This document shows, piece after piece, positions 6,761 through 7,059 of a stretch of 7,059 nt of DNA. A program made the position numbers and the translations under genes. Under the pieces are notes generated by a model. That model had not been told where the DNA came from. It made no database searches and saw only the letters and a program-made list of their open reading frames with translations. Position 1 is the first letter of the stretch, and each line of letters begins with the position of its first letter. The stretch is taken from positions 1 to 7,059 of the forward strand of contig DGFE01000232.1 in assembly GCA_002391525.1 (NCBI GenBank). Reading direction: 5' to 3'. This stretch comes from Competibacteraceae bacterium UBA3908. GTDB taxonomy: Bacteria; Pseudomonadota; Gammaproteobacteria; Competibacterales; Competibacteraceae.

Positions 6761-6886
6761 TCATCCCACTGAATTACCAGAAATCTTCCATGCCAGAATG
6801 CTTTTAATTGAGGCACCGCGCAGCAAGTCCGCCACCAGTTCCGGGTGCGAGAACAGCAACTTGTAGCCGCTATCCCACTCGGCCAT
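6761..6886 (-). pseudogene. Rpn/YhgA-like (PD-(D/E)XK) nuclease, N-terminal remnant
   Basis: The minus strand from the ATG at 6886 reads MAEWDSGYKLLFSHPELVAD followed by LLRG. This matches what I recall of the N-terminal start of Rpn-family recombination-promoting nucleases, formerly annotated as YhgA-like putative transposases (typically D-S-x-Y-K-L-L-F-S-H-P-x-M-V-x-D-L-L-R-G). After LLRG (residue 24) the similarity stops abruptly and the frame runs only to a TGA at residue 42, whereas family members have about 300 residues. No catalytic acidic or Lys residues remain, and no other frame downstream to 6604 shows a recognisable continuation. Upstream there is only a weak AGAG touching the ATG. 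It is best read as a deletion remnant, and a functional 41-residue peptide seems unlikely. It lies between two minus-strand genes with matching C-terminal tails. Confidence 0.7.
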
Positions 6887-7017
6887 CTCTAAACCGCGGC
6901 TATCCGACCGACCACGCTATATCCCTCCCCAATTCCGTCGGGTACCGCTCGCCCGTCTCATGACCTTCACCCCCGAACCGATTGACCGCAGGCGATTTAT
7001 CAGACACATGACCCGCG
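6887..7017. other. Intergenic stretch without recognisable gene
   Basis: The 131 bases between the stop of the right-edge gene and the Rpn-like remnant hold no convincing open frame, promoter or terminator. The sequence is GC-rich with a few C and G clusters. Confidence 0.5.
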
Positions 7018-7059
7018 TCAGCGCAGACACCCCTGATTGATGATCTGTCGAACCCGGTT
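7018..7059 (-). CDS. C-terminal end of a second protein with a DUF4214-type tail (truncated by window edge)
   Basis: The minus strand encodes NRVRQIINQGCLR and then a TGA at 7020-7018. The metalloprotease ends GRVQQIINQGCVR, so 10 of 13 final residues agree and seven consecutive codons are identical. The segment corresponds to the end of the last DUF4214-like unit. The rest of the gene lies outside the window, so the nature of its N-terminal part (protease or other exported protein) is unknown. It is too short for ordinary gene finding but the match is specific. It runs in the same direction as the metalloprotease gene and is separated from it by the Rpn-like remnant and a terminator. Confidence 0.8.
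   Translation of the reverse strand, partial: NRVRQIINQGCLR
7027..7047. repeat. 21-bp direct repeat, copy 2 (3' end of right-edge gene)
   Basis: Identical to 4142-4162, in the same orientation and 2,885 bases apart. It encodes the shared QIINQGC tail. Recombination between the copies would remove the metalloprotease gene and join the neighbour to its terminal codons. Confidence 0.9.

Noticed and set aside
6604..6816. A 70-codon minus-strand frame starting at GTG upstream of the metalloprotease
   Set aside because: It runs through the terminator hairpin and the AT-rich leader, overlaps the Rpn-like remnant in another frame, and shows no recognisable family.

Overview
The window reads as chromosomal accessory DNA from a moderately GC-rich proteobacterium, most likely a gammaproteobacterium. 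That placement is inferred from gene style: an O-antigen/exopolysaccharide-type glycosyltransferase cluster, a secreted metalloprotease with an InlB-like repeat and DUF4214 repeats, and an Rpn/YhgA-like nuclease remnant. No marker gene fixes the taxon.

Left arm (1-4083, + strand): three closely packed co-directional genes that look like the distal part of a glycan operon. They are a 5'-truncated family-4 glycosyltransferase (GT4), a 798-residue protein made of two glycosyltransferase modules joined head to tail, and an FkbM-type SAM-dependent methyltransferase. The gaps are only 18 bases each. Together they would add several sugars to a surface or secreted glycan and O-methylate it. The acceptor and the sugars cannot be read from the sequence.

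Middle (4084-6574): after a 49-base convergent junction with an 8-bp inverted repeat, a large minus-strand gene encodes a secreted reprolysin-like zinc metalloprotease. Its order is signal peptide, propeptide, HExxH catalytic domain with Met-turn, InlB-type repeat, then four DUF4214-like units. Its start region is unusually AT-rich.

Right end (6575-7059): an AT-rich leader, a strong hairpin terminator, a short perfect hairpin, a 41-codon remnant of an Rpn/YhgA-like nuclease, and at the very edge the last 13 codons of another minus-strand gene. Its C-terminal tail almost matches the tail of the metalloprotease. A second protein with the same kind of C-terminus therefore lies next door, with the broken nuclease gene between the two.

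I found no tRNA, rRNA, CRISPR array, intact insertion sequence or recognisable new defence system. The best leads are the shared C-terminal tail of neighbouring secreted proteins, the substituted zinc motif of the protease, the fused double glycosyltransferase, and the truncated Rpn-like gene.
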